Shown: positions 15,230-26,015, numbered from the stretch's first letter. The stretch: 39,578 bases of DNA from Mariniblastus sp. (GCA_014237975.1 JABACA010000028.1:1-39578); one strand, 5' to 3'. A program made the numbers and translations. The notes: generated by a model from the sequence alone, not told the origin.

Positions 15230-17058
15230 ATAATTTATCTCCAGAAGAACGCGAAATTGGTCGCGGAAATTACTATTCAGCTGTTACAGCTCACGACAAC
15301 ATTCATCGGCGCGATTTTATGGTCCGCTCGATTGCAGCAGGTGGCATGGCTGCAGCTGGTATAGGTGGTATGTATTTCGGGTACCACCAACCACGCAATC
15401 CGGTTCGCATTTGTATTATCGGGACGGGCGACGAAGGCAACGTGTTGATTGGCGGACTCAATCCGGATTATGTACAAGTTAAATCGATTTGTGATATTCG
15501 TCCCTCCAGTATCCACCGCGCATTTCATGGCGATTGGGCAACGCCCAACACGATCAAGGTTCGGCCCGGCCTGATGAACGTCTATGGATGGAACTCGGAA
15601 GCGGAAGCCAGGCAGAACGTGGAAGTTCACCGAGATTGGAAAGAAGCGATACAGGATCCGGATATTGACGGAGTGATTATTGCACTTCCACTTCACCTGC
15701 ATGCGCCGGTAGCAGTGGCTGCGATGCAACAGGGCAAACACGTGTTGTGTGAAAAACTGATGGCTCACAATGTGACGCAATGTAAGTTGATGACGAGAGT
15801 TGCCAACGACACCGATTCGTTCTTGTCCGTCGGGCACCAGCGTCACTATAGCATCCTCTACGATAATGCCGTCAACCTGATTCGTTGGGGGCTGCTGGGT
15901 GAAATCCACCATATTCGCGCCCAATGGCATCGTAATAACAGTCCCGGCAAAGACTCCTGGGCGCCGCCGATTCCTGGAGGCGAAATGGCCGTCGACGGTC
16001 GGATGTTGAACCCGATCGTGAAACAGTTAAATGCGTTCCAATCGGTTTACCAGGATCCGACAACGTCGTCCCGGGATCGGGCACAATTGGCACGTCAAAT
16101 AGCCCAGTGGCAGGCTTGGGATCAGGATCAGACGGTCGAAGCATCCAAATATGATTACATTGATGACAAGAGTGTTTATGGTCCGGGACGTGTTCGGTCG
16201 GCGCTGGAAGAACTGGTTCGCTGGCGCCTGTGGGACCGTACGGGTGGTGGTTTAATGGCCGAACTGGGCAGTCACCAATTGGATGCGGCCAGTATTTTTA
16301 TCGCGGCCCTGAGTCAGGAAACTGGCAAAGCCGTCCATCCACTCACGGTCAACGCGGTAGGCGGTCGCCATTTATTCCCGGTCGATCGTGATGCCGACGA
16401 TCATGTCTATTGCATGTTTGAATTTCCAGGACAAGGCTATGATTACAGCTTTGACGTGGGATACAAAGATACCGCCAACAATGTACCGAACCCGAAAAAA
16501 GGTGTTCCCAGCTACAATGATGATCCTCAAAAGAAAGTCGTTGTTTCCTACTCTTCGATTAACGGGAATGGTTTTGGTGGATACGGCGAAGTGGTGATGG
16601 GCACCAAGGCCACCCTCGTTTTAGATCGTGAAAAAGAGGCCCTCTTGTACCCGATTCAGGGAACGTCGACCAAGGCTGGTGTTAGAAAGAAGGGTGCCAG
16701 TGCCATCTTGGACACGTCGGCCAGTGGCGATGCGGCTCCGGCCCAGGCAGCAGCTGGCAATGCTCCACCTAGTCGCGGTTATCGCGAGGAAATTGAACAC
16801 TGGGCCTGGTGTATCAGCCAGGGGGACATTGGCAACCAACCCCGCTGTAACGGACCGGTTGCCTTGGCCGATGCCGTTATTGCACTCACGGCCAAGCAGG
16901 CAATCAAGAATTCAAGGAACCCGGATATTGGACATGGGTTCATTCGGTTCCAGCCGGAATGGTTTGAGGTCGACTCGGACGAAGTGCCCGAGGCGCAATC
17001 GTCAGGCGCGGCGCGACAGATTCTGGAATCGGAAAAGAAAAACCTGAATATCGTTTGA
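15226..17058 (+). CDS. Tat-exported Gfo/Idh/MocA-family oxidoreductase
   Basis: This protein of 610 residues has a twin-arginine-like signal (HRRDF, residues 27-31, then a hydrophobic AAGGMAAAGIGG run) and a Rossmann motif IIGTGDEGN (64-72). The catalytic-site motif is EKLMAH, a variant of the family EKP with the Lys retained. Later segments such as GGGLMAELGSHQLDAASIF fit the C-terminal alpha/beta domain. Family members use NAD(P) to oxidise or epimerise sugars and inositols, and planctomycetes carry many with Tat signals, pointing to periplasmic carbohydrate turnover. It is long for the family (usual size 350-450) because of insertions around residues 255-320 and an Ala/Gly-rich stretch near residues 485-520. 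It is translationally coupled to the DoxX gene. The substrate is unknown. Confidence 0.87.
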   Translation: MNNLSPEEREIGRGNYYSAVTAHDNIHRRDFMVRSIAAGGMAAAGIGGMYFGYHQPRNPVRICIIGTGDEGNVLIGGLNPDYVQVKSICDIRPSSIHRAFHGDWATPNTIKVRPGLMNVYGWNSEAEARQNVEVHRDWKEAIQDPDIDGVIIALPLHLHAPVAVAAMQQGKHVLCEKLMAHNVTQCKLMTRVANDTDSFLSVGHQRHYSILYDNAVNLIRWGLLGEIHHIRAQWHRNNSPGKDSWAPPIPGGEMAVDGRMLNPIVKQLNAFQSVYQDPTTSSRDRAQLARQIAQWQAWDQDQTVEASKYDYIDDKSVYGPGRVRSALEELVRWRLWDRTGGGLMAELGSHQLDAASIFIAALSQETGKAVHPLTVNAVGGRHLFPVDRDADDHVYCMFEFPGQGYDYSFDVGYKDTANNVPNPKKGVPSYNDDPQKKVVVSYSSINGNGFGGYGEVVMGTKATLVLDREKEALLYPIQGTSTKAGVRKKGASAILDTSASGDAAPAQAAAGNAPPSRGYREEIEHWAWCISQGDIGNQPRCNGPVALADAVIALTAKQAIKNSRNPDIGHGFIRFQPEWFEVDSDEVPEAQSSGAARQILESEKKNLNIV

Positions 17059-17238
17059 CTTGGATTTGGCAGGTCATTTCCCGCCAGCGACCGGTACTGG
17101 GGCTGACCAAGGTGAACTCAATCCCTGCTGGCTTGAACGCGTCCCGCTACGGCTGTGTCGATTTACTCCACACACCTTTCAGCCACGGGAGAGTATCCCG
17201 TAATGGTTTGGTGTATAGTTCTGTTCGGTGATGGGGCA

Positions 17239-19407
17239 TCAACCCTTGGTGGATTGACCGTCTGCTGTTGGAGAGTTTGAAACGGCTCCATTCTGCGATC
17301 CGGAATCATCAGTACCCGTTCCCTCTTCAGCCACTGGCTCGGCTGGCGGTTCAGCAGCAGTCGTTTCATTGGAATCGGTGGTCCCTGCTTCTGCTGCAGT
17401 TGCCTGTAACTTCTTTTCCGCATGAACCGATGGGCCAATGAGTTCGGTAATATCCTTTCGATCAAGTTCTTCTTTGACAAGCAGTTCATCCGTAATGCTT
17501 TTCAAGTCGTCTTGGTATTGCTTGAGTAAATCAAATGCTTCCTCGGAAGCGCTTTGCAGAATGATTGTCACTTCGGCGTCGATCAGTTCCATGGTGTGTT
17601 CGCTGAATTGGCGACTTTGATGTATTTCACGTCCCAGGAATGGGTCCTCGTCGGTCATTTTGTAGCTAACGGGTCCCAGTTTTTGGCTCATTCCCCAGTG
17701 GGTGACCATGCGTCGCGCCATCGACGTTGCTCTTTCCAGATCGTTTTCAGCTCCTACGGTAAACTCGTCGTAAATCAGTTTTTCTGCCGCTCGACCTGCC
17801 AACATCACGACCAAGTTGTGACGGATCTCTTCTTCCGACAGGTTCATTCGATCTTCGTCTGGAACCATCTGGGTGACGCCCAATGAACGGCCCCGGGGGA
17901 TAATGGTTACTTTATGGACCGGGTTAGCCCCTATTAATTTCCACGCCGCCAGCGTGTGTCCCGCCTCGTGGTAAGCGGTCCGTTCTTTTTCTAGTTGGGT
18001 CAGTATTTCTTCCCGCTTGGCACCCATTAGTACTTTGTCGTGGGCATAGTAAAAGTCGGACATTTCGACTTTGTTTTTCTCTTGACGGGCGGCCCACAGT
18101 GCGGCTTCATTGACCAAATTTTGGATATCGGCACCGGTCATTCCGGCCGTGGCTTGGGCCAGTAACGCAAGGTCAACGCTTTCGGCCAGTGGGACATCGC
18201 GAACGTGAACTTTGAATATTGCTTCTCGGCCAGCCATGGTCGGTCGGCTGACGGTGACATGCCGGTCGAATCTGCCAGGCCGCAGTAAAGCGGGGTCGAG
18301 AATATCCGGACGGTTGGTTGCGGCAATCACGATCACGGATTCGGTTGCCTGGAACCCATCCATCTCGCCCAGTATCTGGTTGAGTGTTTGTTCCCGCTCG
18401 TCATGGCCGCCCCCCAAACCGGCACCCCGCTGGCGACCGACGGCATCGATTTCGTCAATAAAGATAATGGCTGGCGATTGAGCCTTGGCAGTCGCAAACA
18501 GATCACGCACTCGGCTGGCACCGACGCCGACAAACATCTGGATGAATTCGCTTCCGTTGACACTGAAGTAAGGAGCTTCCGCCTCACCTGCCACGGCGCG
18601 TGCCAGGAGCGTCTTGCCGGTGCCCGGTGGGCCGATCAACAACACTCCCTTGGGTACGCGTCCACCCAGTTTTTGAAAACGAGTTGGATCTTTCAGGAAC
18701 TCGACGATTTCCTGCAGGTCTGCTTTCACGCCTTCCAGTCCAGCAACATTCTTAAAGGTGATAGGCTCAGCCGAGGCTTCATACCTTTTTGCTGGACTGC
18801 GGGAGAAATTGGAAAGGAAGCCGCCTCCACCCATCATCGAATTTTGAGCGCGACGTAATGTCATGAACATCAAAAGCACGAGACCGACCGAAAACAGGAT
18901 CAACATGAGCGTGTAATAACTCAGCATGCTGTTGCCTTGCTGAATATTGATCATGACGCCGGCTTCTCTCAATTGATTCAGCAGCCTGTCACGTGTTTGT
19001 GGATTGACGGGGATTTTTACAAAGAACTTTTTCTTTAGCTTGGCACCTTTTTCGGGCTCAACCATTTTGCCGTCGCTATCGACAATCGGCTCGGCCGGAA
19101 GCGTCGTGGTATCCTCAAAATTCTTGAAGGTGCCGCTGATCCGGTCATCACCAACTACTACCGAATGAATCATGCAACCGACTGGTTTCCCGTCCTTCTT
19201 GATAACGTCACCATCAAAGTTGAGTCCTTTGACGAGATTTGTGTAGTAGCCGTAGCTAATCTGCGATTCATCCAGGGACAGGGTACTGATCACCCAAAAG
19301 GCAAGAAGGCTGCCCACCAGGATCAGAATGATCCAGAAATTGAGACTGCGCGATGGCGGACGGGTGTTGTTTTCAGGCTGATTGGAGTCCTGACGATTGT
19401 TTTCCAT
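17239..19407 (-). CDS. ftsH: ATP-dependent zinc metalloprotease FtsH
   Basis: This protein of 722 residues has all FtsH landmarks. Two transmembrane helices (about 22-42 and 162-183) flank a periplasmic domain. Walker A is GPPGTGKT (259-266), Walker B is IIFIDEID (314-321), and the second region of homology is at 366-382 with two Arg fingers. The zinc site is HEAGH (480-484) with a downstream acidic ligand in [11 protein letters not shown]. FtsH extracts and degrades membrane and unstable soluble proteins as a membrane-bound hexamer. The N-terminus has a hydrophilic Asn/Pro-rich extension, and the C-terminal 60 residues are an acidic Thr/Glu/Ala-rich tail. It lies downstream of recQ on the same strand but 395 bases away, so it probably has its own promoter. 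Confidence 0.97.
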   Translation of the reverse strand: MENNRQDSNQPENNTRPPSRSLNFWIILILVGSLLAFWVISTLSLDESQISYGYYTNLVKGLNFDGDVIKKDGKPVGCMIHSVVVGDDRISGTFKNFEDTTTLPAEPIVDSDGKMVEPEKGAKLKKKFFVKIPVNPQTRDRLLNQLREAGVMINIQQGNSMLSYYTLMLILFSVGLVLLMFMTLRRAQNSMMGGGGFLSNFSRSPAKRYEASAEPITFKNVAGLEGVKADLQEIVEFLKDPTRFQKLGGRVPKGVLLIGPPGTGKTLLARAVAGEAEAPYFSVNGSEFIQMFVGVGASRVRDLFATAKAQSPAIIFIDEIDAVGRQRGAGLGGGHDEREQTLNQILGEMDGFQATESVIVIAATNRPDILDPALLRPGRFDRHVTVSRPTMAGREAIFKVHVRDVPLAESVDLALLAQATAGMTGADIQNLVNEAALWAARQEKNKVEMSDFYYAHDKVLMGAKREEILTQLEKERTAYHEAGHTLAAWKLIGANPVHKVTIIPRGRSLGVTQMVPDEDRMNLSEEEIRHNLVVMLAGRAAEKLIYDEFTVGAENDLERATSMARRMVTHWGMSQKLGPVSYKMTDEDPFLGREIHQSRQFSEHTMELIDAEVTIILQSASEEAFDLLKQYQDDLKSITDELLVKEELDRKDITELIGPSVHAEKKLQATAAEAGTTDSNETTAAEPPAEPVAEEGTGTDDSGSQNGAVSNSPTADGQSTKG

Positions 19408-19802
19408 TTTGGTTTGGTCCCTGACCCTGACGCTGCGGCAGCAATATGGTTAGATCGACTTGACGTCAAACGTTAGTCTCTTCCGGGTTAACCGCCAAAC
19501 GGTTCCCGGCAAAACTTGATTTAATGCTTTCCTGCGCTGACTTTCAACGTTGACCGGGAAAACTGGAAAAATCAAGATTGTAGCTCACCCTCAATCATAT
19601 GGCGACGTGGCCCTCTGCGAAGGGGGAAAATCTTGCTAAATATATCCTAGTACAATCAGCGGCATATCGTGTTAACGAAACGGCACATTAATCGGTTCGA
19701 TTCGGCTTTGTTCTACTTTCTGACCGCATGTGACATTCAAGTTGGAAAAGTGAGTAAAATGCCGGTTCCCAACGCATCAATGCGGTTGTCATAAGACGGA
19801 TA
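19408..19802. other. Intergenic region between recQ and ftsH (ftsH promoter region)
   Basis: This 395-base stretch holds no recognisable gene. A small CGCAT/ATGCG hairpin (about 19771-19782) just past the recQ stop lacks a T-run. The ftsH promoter should lie here; no hexamers are assigned. Confidence 0.5.
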
Positions 19803-22481
19803 TCAACGGCTGCAAGCCGACCGGTACTTCCAGTAAAAAAGCAGCTGTTGAGTCGTTAATCCCGGCGGAATCATCTCGAGGAGCCGGGAGATACTTGCGC
19901 CATCGTTGGCCGCAACAAATGTCTCCAGGCTCTCAATTTCGATTTGATTCAGTAGCCAGTCGGGTTCGATTTTCAGATCAGTTTCGGCAGCCCTGATCAG
20001 ATGATCATAGACGGTCGTCAATTCCAGTTGTCGTACCTGTTGCAGATCGTTGATCGAATAGCCATCCGACAGCAGCTTCCACGTCCAGTAAAAGGAGGGT
20101 TGGACATCACCCCCGACAGGCACCTCGTTTGAGTTGTCCAGCACCCCGGGTTCCGAACCGGGAATGGATGAAGCCGGTTTGCTATTGTCTTCCGATCCCG
20201 GTTCCTCAATCGGTGGCAGGCGTCCCTCGTCGAGGCATGAGTGGGCAAACTCTGGCACCTCCGATTCGTCGAGCGACGTATCGGAAGGTCCCGTTGGTTG
20301 TTCAACTTGAGTTGTTCCGCTGGATTCTGGAATTGGATTTCGAACCGGCTTTTTGTTTGTTAGTCGGATGGATATGGATTCAACAATGGATTCGGGAATC
20401 CGTTGCGACAAGTCAAAGTCTATGTCGCCTCTCATCAGTTGAAGCCCGCTATCGGTGATTTCCAAAACGGGCCGAAAGCGTGTCTGTTCTGACTGTTTCA
20501 GGTAGCCGTGATCAATCAGCCAATCGATCAGCGTCACAACGTCCACCTGCCGCAGGCCGGAAAGGAGTCCGAATGTCGACAGTTTGTGAAGTCCGTTTTT
20601 CTGGATCTTCCTGGACGACGATCCTGTCAACATTTGCGCCACCAACGTCTTGCCAAACCTGGCCTGTGTTCTGGCCGTGCCACTGAGAGTCACTTGGGCC
20701 GCGTAAAGACAGGCATCCGGGTTTGCCAACGGGGAATGCTTGCGAGGTTGCTGGTTTTCCGACCGCTTTAGACAGTTGTCACATTTGTTGCATTGGTAAC
20801 AGTTGGTATCTCCGAAGTACTCAAGTATTTCAAGTTGTCGACACCGACGCGTGGATGCGAACCGGATCATCGTTGCCAACTTGTCAAACTCTGCTTGTTG
20901 GCGCCGCTCCAATTCGGCAAAGTCTATTTTCAATTCTGCGAATTTCTTGTCATGAGCCAGCATGTGAATTGCGCGGCCTCTGAATGGCGGAACATAATCG
21001 ACACCCTCCAGTTTTGACAAATGGCGGATGGCTCTGGCAACGGATTCCCATTTCATATCCAGCTCAAGGGCGAAGCGTTTCGGTTCAAACAGGACTCGTT
21101 CTCCCCGCATGGATCCCACGATCTGTTCAAGCCCCCGCATGACTTTCCGTTGTTGTTTGGCCTCGCGTGGCAACAATTCAACTAACGTCGACAGGTTGGA
21201 ATCGATTTTAATTGCCGCCATATTGTCTTTGGAATCGAGCCGTTCAATCGCACCGGCTTTTTCCAGCAGGTTTTCACAGGTCGAGATCCCTTCGCTACCA
21301 ATTGTCAGCCCGATTTCGTCCTTGAGTTCGGTCAGTGTCATTTCGATCGGTTTGGATTTGACATTCTTGAGAAACTCAAAGACCTGTTTGACAACTTCTC
21401 TCGACGGATAGGAGTTTTGGATAAAGAACTCCTGGATAAATCGATCCTGGTGGGTGTGCATCAACAGGCAGTTGGAAGGTTTGCCATCTCGCCCTGCCCT
21501 GCCTGCCTCCTGGTAGTAGGCTTCGATACTGCCAGGCAGGTTGTAATGAACCACGAAACGCAAATCCGCTTTGTCGATTCCCATGCCGAATGCATTGGTG
21601 GCTACAATCACTGGGATGTCACCAGACATAAAAGCTTCTTGAACCTTGCGTCGTCGTTCGGGCGTCAAACCGGCATGATAAAATTCTGGTTGCCGGTCAA
21701 TTTGTTCGGACAATAATTCAACAATATGCTCGCAGTTTTTCCGGGTGGATGCGTAGACAATTCCGCAACCAGGGTTCTCGGACAGGAAATTTACCAATCG
21801 GCCGTCTCGGGCACTGTTACTCGAAGGAGATTCAACATTGAGGGCCAAGTTGTCTCTGGCAAAACCCGAAACGAAGGTGGCAGGTGTTTGCAGGTCCAGG
21901 CTGTTGCAAATGTCATCTTGCACAATTTCGGTAGCGGTTGCCGTCAACGCGATGGTTTGGGGATTGCCGATACGTTGCCGGAAAGAACCGAGCCGGGCAT
22001 AATCGGGGCGGAAATCGTGGCCCCACTGACTGATGCAATGTGCTTCATCGATTGCCAGCAGGTTAACGTCGATCTCGCGCAAGGCGCGCATGAACGAGAC
22101 ACTTCTCAGGCGTTCGGGTGCAACATAAACCAATTTAAACTCACCACGAATCATTCCGTTGATCCGATTTTTTTGTTCTGCATAGTCCAGGGAGCTGTTG
22201 ATGAACGTGGCAGGAATCTCCAGTTGTTGTAACGTGTCCACTTGGTCTTTCATCAGCGCGATGAGTGGGCTGATGACAATCGTAATCCCGTCGCGTGCCA
22301 GAGTGGGCAATTGAAAACAGAGACTTTTCCCGCCTCCAGTGGGCATGATGCACAAAGTGTCCTGTCCATCGAGGACGGCCTGGATAACATCCAATTGTCC
22401 GGGGCGAAACGCCGTCAACCCGAATCGGTTGAGCAATTGAGTTGTCGCTGTATCGCCGTCATTCACTGTGCCGGGTGTCAC
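19803..22481 (-). CDS. recQ: ATP-dependent DNA helicase RecQ with extended C-terminus
   Basis: This protein of 892 residues has Walker A MPTGGGKS (46-53), the DEAH box plus aromatic-rich loop (IDEAHCISQWGHDFRPDY, 144-161), and motif VI YYQEAGRAGRDG (322-333). The RQC zinc site has Cys at 547, 561, 564, 567 and 570. A segment after the zinc site resembles the winged helix. RecQ unwinds DNA 3'-5' in recombination repair and fork restart. It is much longer than E. coli RecQ (about 610). After an acidic Pro/Ser-rich linker (about 725-800) comes a helical module (about 805-890) with YSINDLQQVRQLELTTVYDHL, which looks like the helicase helix-turn-helix domain found at the end of some RecQ proteins, in place of a clear HRDC domain. 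Confidence 0.95.
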   Translation of the reverse strand: MTPGTVNDGDTATTQLLNRFGLTAFRPGQLDVIQAVLDGQDTLCIMPTGGGKSLCFQLPTLARDGITIVISPLIALMKDQVDTLQQLEIPATFINSSLDYAEQKNRINGMIRGEFKLVYVAPERLRSVSFMRALREIDVNLLAIDEAHCISQWGHDFRPDYARLGSFRQRIGNPQTIALTATATEIVQDDICNSLDLQTPATFVSGFARDNLALNVESPSSNSARDGRLVNFLSENPGCGIVYASTRKNCEHIVELLSEQIDRQPEFYHAGLTPERRRKVQEAFMSGDIPVIVATNAFGMGIDKADLRFVVHYNLPGSIEAYYQEAGRAGRDGKPSNCLLMHTHQDRFIQEFFIQNSYPSREVVKQVFEFLKNVKSKPIEMTLTELKDEIGLTIGSEGISTCENLLEKAGAIERLDSKDNMAAIKIDSNLSTLVELLPREAKQQRKVMRGLEQIVGSMRGERVLFEPKRFALELDMKWESVARAIRHLSKLEGVDYVPPFRGRAIHMLAHDKKFAELKIDFAELERRQQAEFDKLATMIRFASTRRCRQLEILEYFGDTNCYQCNKCDNCLKRSENQQPRKHSPLANPDACLYAAQVTLSGTARTQARFGKTLVAQMLTGSSSRKIQKNGLHKLSTFGLLSGLRQVDVVTLIDWLIDHGYLKQSEQTRFRPVLEITDSGLQLMRGDIDFDLSQRIPESIVESISIRLTNKKPVRNPIPESSGTTQVEQPTGPSDTSLDESEVPEFAHSCLDEGRLPPIEEPGSEDNSKPASSIPGSEPGVLDNSNEVPVGGDVQPSFYWTWKLLSDGYSINDLQQVRQLELTTVYDHLIRAAETDLKIEPDWLLNQIEIESLETFVAANDGASISRLLEMIPPGLTTQQLLFYWKYRSACSR

Positions 22482-22751
22482 GCAAAAAAGTTAGGGAGTC
22501 TTTTTTTAACATAGGCCGTTGGCTGGCAACCTTTCTCAGCCTGGGCCGAGACAATTATAAATCCGGCAATTTCTTTCGGATAGCGGAGCAGTCCAATTGG
22601 GCGATAGCCGCTTTTTGCGAATTCAACGGAAATAGATAATCTGGTTTGTCGTGATGAAATTCGATTTTGGCCATTCAATTCTGTTGTCCAATGGTAAATC
22701 ATGTATCTGACTGAGATGTTGACTGCCGTTGTTGCGAGGCAAAAGGATGGA

Positions 22752-25673
22752 ATGAATCACTCGATCTTCTTACTAACTGGCTGTGTCGTGTTTGCCACTT
22801 TGGCCAATAGCGGGGGTGGGGCCGCCGGCCAGCAAGTCACTGGTATACAAGTGCCCGCCGGATTTCAGGTTACCAAGTTTGCCGGGGATGATCTGGCGAC
22901 CAATATTTTTTCGATGGCCTTGGACCCCGCTGGTCGAGTCGTGGTTTCCGGACCGGGCTATGTCAGGAGATTGATCGACCGGGACGGGGACGGAAGGGCG
23001 GACGCGGCCGAGGAAATCCTGAAGCTCAAGCAGGGTGCCCAGGGCATGCATTTTGAGAAAAAGGGGGACGCCACCATTCTCTATTTCGTCGGCGACGGGG
23101 GCCTCTGGTCAGTCGCCGATCAAGGGTCGAAGTTGCGTCGCCGAATCCTGGCACTCAAGACCGGGGGCGAGCACGACGCGCACTCGATTCAACGTGGCCC
23201 GGATGGTCAGCTGTACCTTCTGTGCGGTAACGGTGTGCCGATCAAAAGCGAGTATTACAACGATCCCGATTCGCCCGTCAAGCAGCCGGAGGCCGGCTTC
23301 CTGATGAAGGTGGCCGATGATGGTCAGCAGAATTCGATCATCGCCCATGGATTTCGCAACGCTTATGATTTTGCTTTTAACCAGCAAGGGCAGATTTTCA
23401 CGTTTGATTCCGATGGAGAACGGGATGTTTCCCTGCCCTGGTACCGGCCGACGCGCGTGTTCCAGTTGACGCCGGGGGACCATGCCGGTTTCCTTGCGAC
23501 GAGTTGGAAACGACCGAGCCATTATTTTGATATGCCCAGGGAGATTGGCGCGCTGGGGCGGGGCAGTCCTACCGGGGTCGTCTGTTATACCGCTGACCAG
23601 TTTCCCCCGGCATTCCATAATTCGATCCTGGTAGCCGACTGGACCTTCGGTCGAATCGCCTGTTTTCAATACGACCCGGAAACCGAGTCGTATGATCGTG
23701 GCAGGGAGTTTGCCGCGACGGATGGGCAATTCGGATTTGCCGTGACCGACCTGGTGGTTGGAAGCCAGGGAGAATTGTGGGTCAGTGTCGGTGGACGCGG
23801 TACCGAGGGAGGGGTCTACTGCATTCGCTACGTCGACTCCCGGGGGCCGGTGGAAGGGTCGTCCGGAGCGGAGGTTGAACCGGGTGCCACAGCGCCGACT
23901 CCCGAAGCACCGTCGAGTCTGGCGGATCGATTGAGAGCACCGGAACTGGCTGAATTCGGTCAGCTGTGGAAAAGGGTCAAAGCGCTTTCCGCTCAGCAAC
24001 GCTCGGACCTGGATCAGAAGGAGATGCACCCGGCCTCGCGCTGCCTGGTCCGGCTTGCCGAGGGAGTAGAATCAAACCAGGCGCGGGTCGACCGGGCCAG
24101 GTTCTGTCTGGAGATGTTGAAACAGGCGCCGCCATCCTGGCGAGGGCCACTTATCCGCTGTGTCCAACTTGCCCTGGGGGGAGCCGGACGGGGCGGAGGG
24201 CCGGCGGTTTTCTTCGGTTACCAGGCGGTTCAACCGGTGCAGCTCGATGCCAACCAGTCTGCCTGGTTCGGGCGGCAGATCGTTGACCTGATGCCTGCTT
24301 GCGATGAGAACGAGCGGCAAGAGCTCGGCCGCCTGGCGGCGATGCTCCAGTTGGATTCACCCAAGTTGGTCGACTTGTTAGCTGCACAGTCAGGACCCGA
24401 ATCGCGGGCGGTTGATGATATCCACTGGCTGATCTGTATCGCGAAACTCGGCTCTGCCGGTTCGAGTGCGACACAGCAACGGGTGGCCAACACGCTCGTG
24501 CAGCTACCTTACAAAATGGAAAAGGAGTCGTTGCAAACCGATCGCAACTGGGCGCCGCGGATGAATTCCCTGGTCAAGGTCCTGTTCGAAACAACGGGGG
24601 TGATCCGGGGGGTGGTGCAGCACGCGGAGCTGGGTCGGCCCGAACACGTTTACCTGTATCAAGCGTTACCGGATTCGCTCAAACGGCAGGCGGCGTCCCG
24701 TTTCCTGGAAGCGGTCCAGCAGCTGCCTGAACAGGTCAGTTCCGAACAATTGCTGATTGCTGCCTCGGTGGATCCTGCTCATTCAAACGGGTTGTTGCGG
24801 CCGTTTGCCGGCCGCCCCGACCTGGCCGACAGGATCGTTCAACAATTGAGTCATCGGCCGGAATTGGCGGACCGGGAATTATTTGCCGAGGGACTCTCGT
24901 CGGCGGATCTTGAGACGATCAAATTGAGCGCCAGAGCGATGCAGAAACTCGACCTGGAGGTCACCCCCGACGAGCAGATGGCCGCTTTCGCCACGGCGTT
25001 CCGGCTGGGTTGGGAATCGAAAGAAAATCGCGTCCGGGATGCATTGATTCATCTGTTGCGGCAACCGAGGATCAGTCGTTTCACCCCGGCGGGAGAGCCG
25101 ATCGAACCGAAAGACGACGGTTATGAATATGCGTCGGATAAAAGCCAGGATGCCTCCCTTGCCTGGTATCGCCAGGAGCTTGCCACCCGCTACCCAGTCG
25201 AATTTGACCGTTGGATAAAGACGTACGAGATTCCCGACCTGGCGGCCCGGCTGAAACGGATTGACTGGGAAGCGGGAGATGTCGAGCGCGGGAAGATCGT
25301 GTTTCAAGAGATGCAATGTGCCAAATGCCATGACCGGGGCAACCGCCTGGGACCCCGGCTGGAAGGGATTACCAAGCGTTTTAACCGACGTGACCTGTTC
25401 CGTTCGATCGTTTCGCCCGATGAACAGGTTCCCCATCGGTACCGGGCGCTGATCGTGGAAACGACCGATGGCCAGGTTTTCCGAGGGATGGTCATTTATG
25501 AATCGGTTGACGGGATCACGTTGTTGACCGGCAATGGCGAGACGATTCGGATTAATCGCCAGGAGATGGAGCAGCGGAGGATGTCCGCCAAATCCTTGAT
25601 GCCATCCGGGTTGCTGGATCGGGCCGACGATTCCCAATGGGCGGATCTGTTCGCGTATCTTTCAAAGCTTTGA
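22752..25673 (+). CDS. PVC-type membrane dehydrogenase with C-terminal cytochrome c (CxxCH)
   Basis: From the ATG at 22752 this protein is 973 residues and begins with a signal peptide (MNHSIFLLTGCVVFATLANS). An AAAAGGA ribosome site lies just upstream. An in-frame ATG at 22701 would put 17 non-signal residues in front, so 22752 is preferred. The N-terminal part (about 30-365) is a beta-propeller-like dehydrogenase domain of the planctomycete/verrucomicrobial type, with acidic DRDGDGRAD and FDSDGERDVSLPWYRPTR segments. The middle is helical and repeat-like. The C-terminus has the haem site CAKCH (856-860) and the downstream SLMPSGLL segment that may supply the axial Met. Such proteins are thought to oxidise sugars or alcohols in the periplasm and pass electrons to cytochromes. 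The substrate is unknown. Confidence 0.88.
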   Translation: MNHSIFLLTGCVVFATLANSGGGAAGQQVTGIQVPAGFQVTKFAGDDLATNIFSMALDPAGRVVVSGPGYVRRLIDRDGDGRADAAEEILKLKQGAQGMHFEKKGDATILYFVGDGGLWSVADQGSKLRRRILALKTGGEHDAHSIQRGPDGQLYLLCGNGVPIKSEYYNDPDSPVKQPEAGFLMKVADDGQQNSIIAHGFRNAYDFAFNQQGQIFTFDSDGERDVSLPWYRPTRVFQLTPGDHAGFLATSWKRPSHYFDMPREIGALGRGSPTGVVCYTADQFPPAFHNSILVADWTFGRIACFQYDPETESYDRGREFAATDGQFGFAVTDLVVGSQGELWVSVGGRGTEGGVYCIRYVDSRGPVEGSSGAEVEPGATAPTPEAPSSLADRLRAPELAEFGQLWKRVKALSAQQRSDLDQKEMHPASRCLVRLAEGVESNQARVDRARFCLEMLKQAPPSWRGPLIRCVQLALGGAGRGGGPAVFFGYQAVQPVQLDANQSAWFGRQIVDLMPACDENERQELGRLAAMLQLDSPKLVDLLAAQSGPESRAVDDIHWLICIAKLGSAGSSATQQRVANTLVQLPYKMEKESLQTDRNWAPRMNSLVKVLFETTGVIRGVVQHAELGRPEHVYLYQALPDSLKRQAASRFLEAVQQLPEQVSSEQLLIAASVDPAHSNGLLRPFAGRPDLADRIVQQLSHRPELADRELFAEGLSSADLETIKLSARAMQKLDLEVTPDEQMAAFATAFRLGWESKENRVRDALIHLLRQPRISRFTPAGEPIEPKDDGYEYASDKSQDASLAWYRQELATRYPVEFDRWIKTYEIPDLAARLKRIDWEAGDVERGKIVFQEMQCAKCHDRGNRLGPRLEGITKRFNRRDLFRSIVSPDEQVPHRYRALIVETTDGQVFRGMVIYESVDGITLLTGNGETIRINRQEMEQRRMSAKSLMPSGLLDRADDSQWADLFAYLSKL

Positions 25674-26015
25674 TATTGGCCCGGCGATTTTTGGATGCGA
25701 GCTGACTACCTGTTGTGGAACAAGAAGGTTGAGCGGTTGGATGTCTGCAGCCGGTTGCGGTATCCCGTTTTTCGCGTTCGGTCCGGATTGGAACATCGGC
25801 GAAAACGCCAGATAGACGCCAAGCAAAATTAAGGCCGTCCCGGTCGAACCGAGTACCCAGCCGGCTCGAGTGCGCCCCAGATTTCTTTCCAGCATCTGAG
25901 GCGTGCGTAGCCGAAACAGCCAGGCTGGATTGAATAGCAAGCCGTAGTTGATGGTTGCGCCTAGCGCCGTGGAAATACATGCGACTAGTAAATCTCGTGA
26001 ATCCATGGGAATCAT
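25662..26015 (-). CDS. Small two-helix membrane protein
   Basis: From the ATG at 26015 the product is 117 residues with two hydrophobic helices, LLVACISTALGATINYGLLF and WVLGSTGTALILLGVYLAF, then a Pro/Gln-rich tail. A GTG at 26111 would extend it by 32 residues, and no strong ribosome site supports either choice. The Pro/Gln-rich tail overlaps the end of the haem-dehydrogenase gene by 12 bases on the opposite strand. I do not recognise the family. The hydrophobic pattern makes a real protein likely, but the function cannot be told. Confidence 0.55.
   Translation of the reverse strand: MIPMDSRDLLVACISTALGATINYGLLFNPAWLFRLRTPQMLERNLGRTRAGWVLGSTGTALILLGVYLAFSPMFQSGPNAKNGIPQPAADIQPLNLLVPQQVVSSHPKIAGPISKL

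Noticed and set aside
17191-17207. Hairpin ACGGGA/TCCCGT between the convergent Gfo/Idh and ftsH genes
   Set aside because: The stem is short and no T-run follows on either strand, so it is not called a terminator.
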